Positions 62,086 to 64,000 of a stretch of DNA of 64,000 nt are shown here, in pieces. Source of the stretch: Breznakibacter sp047600785. Its GTDB lineage: Bacteria > Bacteroidota > Bacteroidia > Bacteroidales > Marinilabiliaceae. How positions within the stretch are numbered: the stretch's first letter is position 1; every line of letters begins with the position of its first letter. The stretch spans positions 2,294,001 to 2,358,000 of the forward strand of contig JASGKH010000002.1 of the NCBI GenBank assembly GCA_047600785.1, in the 5' to 3' direction. Both the position numbers and the translations under genes were made by a program. The notes beneath the pieces were generated by a model, which was not told the origin of the DNA, made no database searches, and was given only the letters and a program-made list of their open reading frames with translations.

Positions 62086-62125
62086 GATGTGGAAAAAACC
62101 GACATCTGCTTCGTTTTTCCACATC
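62086..62125. terminator. purA 3' hairpin
   Basis: A perfect 12-bp stem GATGTGGAAAAA/TTTTTCCACATC with a 16-base loop after purA and before the convergent GNAT gene. No further T-run, so it may act on either strand or stabilise the message. Confidence 0.55.
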
Positions 62126-62174
62126 TTGGCAAGAAATTATTGAATTAGGGCAAATTTCTTTTGGTTTTTAAGTA

Positions 62175-62672
62175 TCATTCCGTCTTCCTGAAAAAACCAA
62201 TTAAGCGTCTGTTCTCATAAGCATTCAATTCCCTTTGGTATAATCCGTAAAATTTAGATTGCCTGCTATCCGCATAACCTATGCGTTGCAGCAATGCGTG
62301 CATTTTGTAGTTCATATCCGCACACATTACAAACAATTCCTCAAATCCCTTCTCTGTACTTTGTCCATAAGCAGCCGTCACCAAATCCGTGCCAATCCCC
62401 AAACGTCGATACACAGGATGAACAAAAAGCGAGTACAAAACCGCATAATTTGCATCTTTATCGAAATAATACGATCCATAGGTCAAATATGCAGTCCCTA
62501 CTTTTACTCCTTTAATTTTTACGGTAAGCAATAAACCGTCGCGATATGTATTCCCAATGCGGTGAGGTTCCCTTTCTACCAAAATTTGACTTTTCAGTTT
62601 CAAACCCAATAGCCGGACGACACATCGCAACACATAATTCAAAAATCTGTATACCAATATCTTAATATTCAT
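62175..62672 (-). CDS. GNAT-family N-acetyltransferase
   Basis: 165 residues. Acetyl-CoA binding motif in LFVHPVYRRLGIGTDLVTAAY (the R/Q-x-x-G-x-G/A loop). The preceding strands NYAVLYS and the following helix are typical of the fold. The N-terminus NIKILVYRFLNYVLRCVVRLLG is unusually hydrophobic and basic, possibly membrane-associated. Substrate unknown. It is convergent with purA. Confidence 0.82.
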   Translation of the reverse strand: MNIKILVYRFLNYVLRCVVRLLGLKLKSQILVEREPHRIGNTYRDGLLLTVKIKGVKVGTAYLTYGSYYFDKDANYAVLYSLFVHPVYRRLGIGTDLVTAAYGQSTEKGFEELFVMCADMNYKMHALLQRIGYADSRQSKFYGLYQRELNAYENRRLIGFFRKTE

Positions 62673-62728
62673 TTTATTCTTTTTTTAGATCAATATGCCC
62701 TCTTCCCCTCCCAAACATTTAATTTGAT

Positions 62729-62857
62729 TTAACAACCATTTAAAAAACTTCACCAAATATATCCACATCTTTGCAATGTAGATTTTTTTCATAGATTTGG
62801 ATTTGGTTAATTAAAGCTGATTTAAGGGGAAGGACAGATGTGATATCTGTCCTTTTT
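62729..62857 (+). ncRNA. Small-RNA-like unit, copy 1
   Basis: Conserved TTAACAACC (62729-62737), CTTCAC (62748-62753), CATCTTTGC near the -7 position (62766-62774) and a perfect 10-bp terminator hairpin AAGGACAGAT/ATCTGTCCTT (62830-62854) with T-run. The predicted transcript starts near 62780 and is about 80 bases. The 46-base block 62765-62810 recurs unchanged at 62950-62995. No coding potential seen. I cannot match it to a known RNA family from memory. Confidence 0.6.
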
Positions 62858-62995
62858 ATTTTTTAGTCGGTAAAACTTTCAAATTGACACAAAAAACATT
62901 GCTTTAAGATGATTTAACAACCGTTCCGATCTCTTCACAACAAAATACGACATCTTTGCAATGTAGATTTTTTTCATAGATTTGGATTTGGTTAA
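62765..62995. repeat. 46-base direct repeat (two copies, 185-base period)
   Basis: Identical blocks 62765-62810 and 62950-62995 starting ACATCTTTGCAATGTAG and ending GGATTTGGTTAA. Conservation covers the promoter-like box and the start of the predicted transcript, then drops apart from the hairpin. Confidence 0.9.
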
Positions 62996-63045
62996 CAAAA
63001 GCTGATTAAGGGGAAAGGACAGATGTGAATCTGTCCTTTTTTTTT
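62914..63045 (+). ncRNA. Small-RNA-like unit, copy 2
   Basis: Same layout as copy 1, offset by exactly 185 bases from the TTAACAACC box to the end of the 46-base block. The hairpin AAAGGACAGAT/ATCTGTCCTTT (63014-63039) keeps the stem while the loop differs by one base, followed by nine T. It ends 55 bases before the cytidylate-kinase-like ATG, so it may be an independent RNA or a leader that controls that gene. Confidence 0.6.
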
Positions 63046-63100
63046 GAAAAACTTACTTTTTGTTGTTATATTTCACCTAACACAAGTTAACCTTAAACAA

Positions 63101-63802
63101 ATGGAAAACCTCTTTTTGCAATACCTTCGCGAAACATCAGCCAAATTTACACGGCACGAAGATAAAATACCCCATAGCAAACCTGTCATTACGATTAGTC
63201 GTGAGTACGGGTGCCCAGGTGAACGTATTGCCGAGAAACTGATCCTCACGTTAATTAAAAAGAACCATGCGGCAGGAGGAAAGGACAATTGGCACTGGGT
63301 CAGCAAAGAAATTATTGAAGAGTCGGCGCAGAAACTGAAAATAACCCCATCGTTGATGCAAGAGTTATCGAAAAAATCAGATGAAGGCTTATTTGATGGC
63401 TTTGCGTCGTTTTTTGCCGACAAATTCTATCCTTCCGACAGAAAGATCCAAAACACGATTGCCAGTTTTATATACACTGCTGCAATCAAAGGAAATGTTG
63501 TCATTTTGGGACGCGCATCGGAGATCATTACCCGCAATTTTATCAATGCGTTGCATATAAAACTCTATGCACCTTTAGACTGGCGCACCGAAGTAACCAG
63601 TATCAACGAAAGTGTAAGCATGGGCACGGCAAAAAGGCTTTGTGAAGACAACGATGCCCGAAGGGAGGGCTTCCGGCATTATTTTAGGGGAGAAAAAGAG
63701 AGTTCCGGCTTTTACGATGCGATGTTCAATTGCAAAGAACTCAATGACGACGAAATTATCGAAATGGTATTGATCCTGGCGGAGACAAGGGGATTTGTTT
63801 AG
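63101..63802 (+). CDS. Cytidylate-kinase-like protein
   Basis: 233 residues from the ATG at 63101; a TTG-initiated reading from 63044 would start inside the terminator T-run of the preceding RNA unit. The start VITISREYGCPGERIAEKL resembles the nucleotide-binding start of the cytidylate-kinase-like family (in place of a full P-loop GxxxxGKS/T), and GNVVILGRASEIITRNF and KLYAPLDWRTEV match the family. Whether it phosphorylates CMP or another substrate cannot be said. It is downstream of the two small-RNA-like units and upstream of a convergent fructosamine-kinase-type gene. Confidence 0.8.
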   Translation: MENLFLQYLRETSAKFTRHEDKIPHSKPVITISREYGCPGERIAEKLILTLIKKNHAAGGKDNWHWVSKEIIEESAQKLKITPSLMQELSKKSDEGLFDGFASFFADKFYPSDRKIQNTIASFIYTAAIKGNVVILGRASEIITRNFINALHIKLYAPLDWRTEVTSINESVSMGTAKRLCEDNDARREGFRHYFRGEKESSGFYDAMFNCKELNDDEIIEMVLILAETRGFV

Positions 63803-63839
63803 TCCATCGCAACCTCCACGGTTTATCTTTACAGCTTTT

Positions 63840-64000
63840 TCACTGATAAAACTCCATCAATTCAATCACCTGCCACCGGTATGATGTTCCGAACAGGTTA
63901 AGATGGTTTAAAACATGGTATAACAGATAAACCGGCTCACGTTTATTGGCTCCGGGCCCCAGCGGCCATTGTCGTTCATAAGCAAGGTAAAATTCAGGAT
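63840..64000 (-). CDS. Fructosamine-kinase-type protein, C-terminal fragment (runs off window)
   Basis: The last ~53 codons of a minus-strand gene whose start lies beyond 64000. The visible part (FYLAYERQWPLGPGANKR, PVYLLYHVLNHLNLFG, ending IELMEFYQ) resembles the end of fructosamine kinases and related aminoglycoside-phosphotransferase-fold proteins. These phosphorylate ketoamines, leading to their removal. The catalytic centre is outside the window. Confidence 0.7.
   Translation of the reverse strand, partial: PEFYLAYERQWPLGPGANKREPVYLLYHVLNHLNLFGTSYRWQVIELMEFYQ

Overview
The window looks like a chromosomal segment of a Bacteroidota bacterium, probably order Bacteroidales/Marinilabiliales. 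Pointers are type IX-style secreted proteins with C-terminal sorting domains, a TonB-dependent receptor, the relA/spoT-fur-purA order, a YwqK-type repeat protein, an HU-related DNA-binding protein of the Bacteroidetes type, and many promoters with the Bacteroidetes -7 box TAnnTTTG. I see no tRNA, rRNA, CRISPR array, complete insertion sequence or prophage.

Region 1-11.3 kb (minus strand) holds two secreted surface proteins. One is a giant adhesin-like protein that runs off the left edge and is split by a one-base frameshift near 6692-6695. The other is an 816-residue relative with a sorting-type tail. Region 11.9-13.8 kb (minus) is a compact four-gene cassette: PqqD-like protein, 66-residue peptide, HPr-kinase-like protein and S24/S26 peptidase. 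It looks like a peptide-modification (RiPP-like) system without the usual cyclase or ligase, and it is the best candidate here for something undescribed. A TonB-like protein and a TamB homologue follow (13.9-19.7 kb).

Region 19.9-22.7 kb carries housekeeping genes (tsaD, a pseudouridine synthase, panB). Region 22.8-30.7 kb joins a TonB-dependent receptor and an inner-membrane MFS carrier to hemN, hemG and hemH, which suggests uptake of a porphyrin precursor feeding the end of heme synthesis. A short palindromic MITE-like element sits between receptor and carrier.

Region 31.2-43.4 kb contains dnaK (with a one-base frameshift), an HU-like gene followed by a run of terminator-like hairpins, a YwqK-like protein, a secreted subtilase, xseA and xseB separated by a TPR histidine kinase, a GroES-like protein, cytidine deaminase, a LysM glucosaminidase and smpB. 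Region 43.4-51.3 kb has an ECF sigma factor with a membrane/beta-barrel partner, an ABC exporter, a secreted beta-propeller, a degenerate nucleotide cyclase fused to an HD domain, and a membrane metallophosphoesterase.

Region 51.4-64 kb has miaA, a NUMOD4/HNH protein, a ClC channel or transporter, glyA, an FMN-dependent FabK/nitronate monooxygenase-type protein, relA/spoT, fur, purA, a GNAT acetyltransferase, two tandem copies of a small-RNA-like unit, a cytidylate-kinase-like protein, and the end of a fructosamine-kinase-type gene at the right edge. Two single-base frameshifts in otherwise intact genes may be consensus errors, so they should be checked before being treated as biology.
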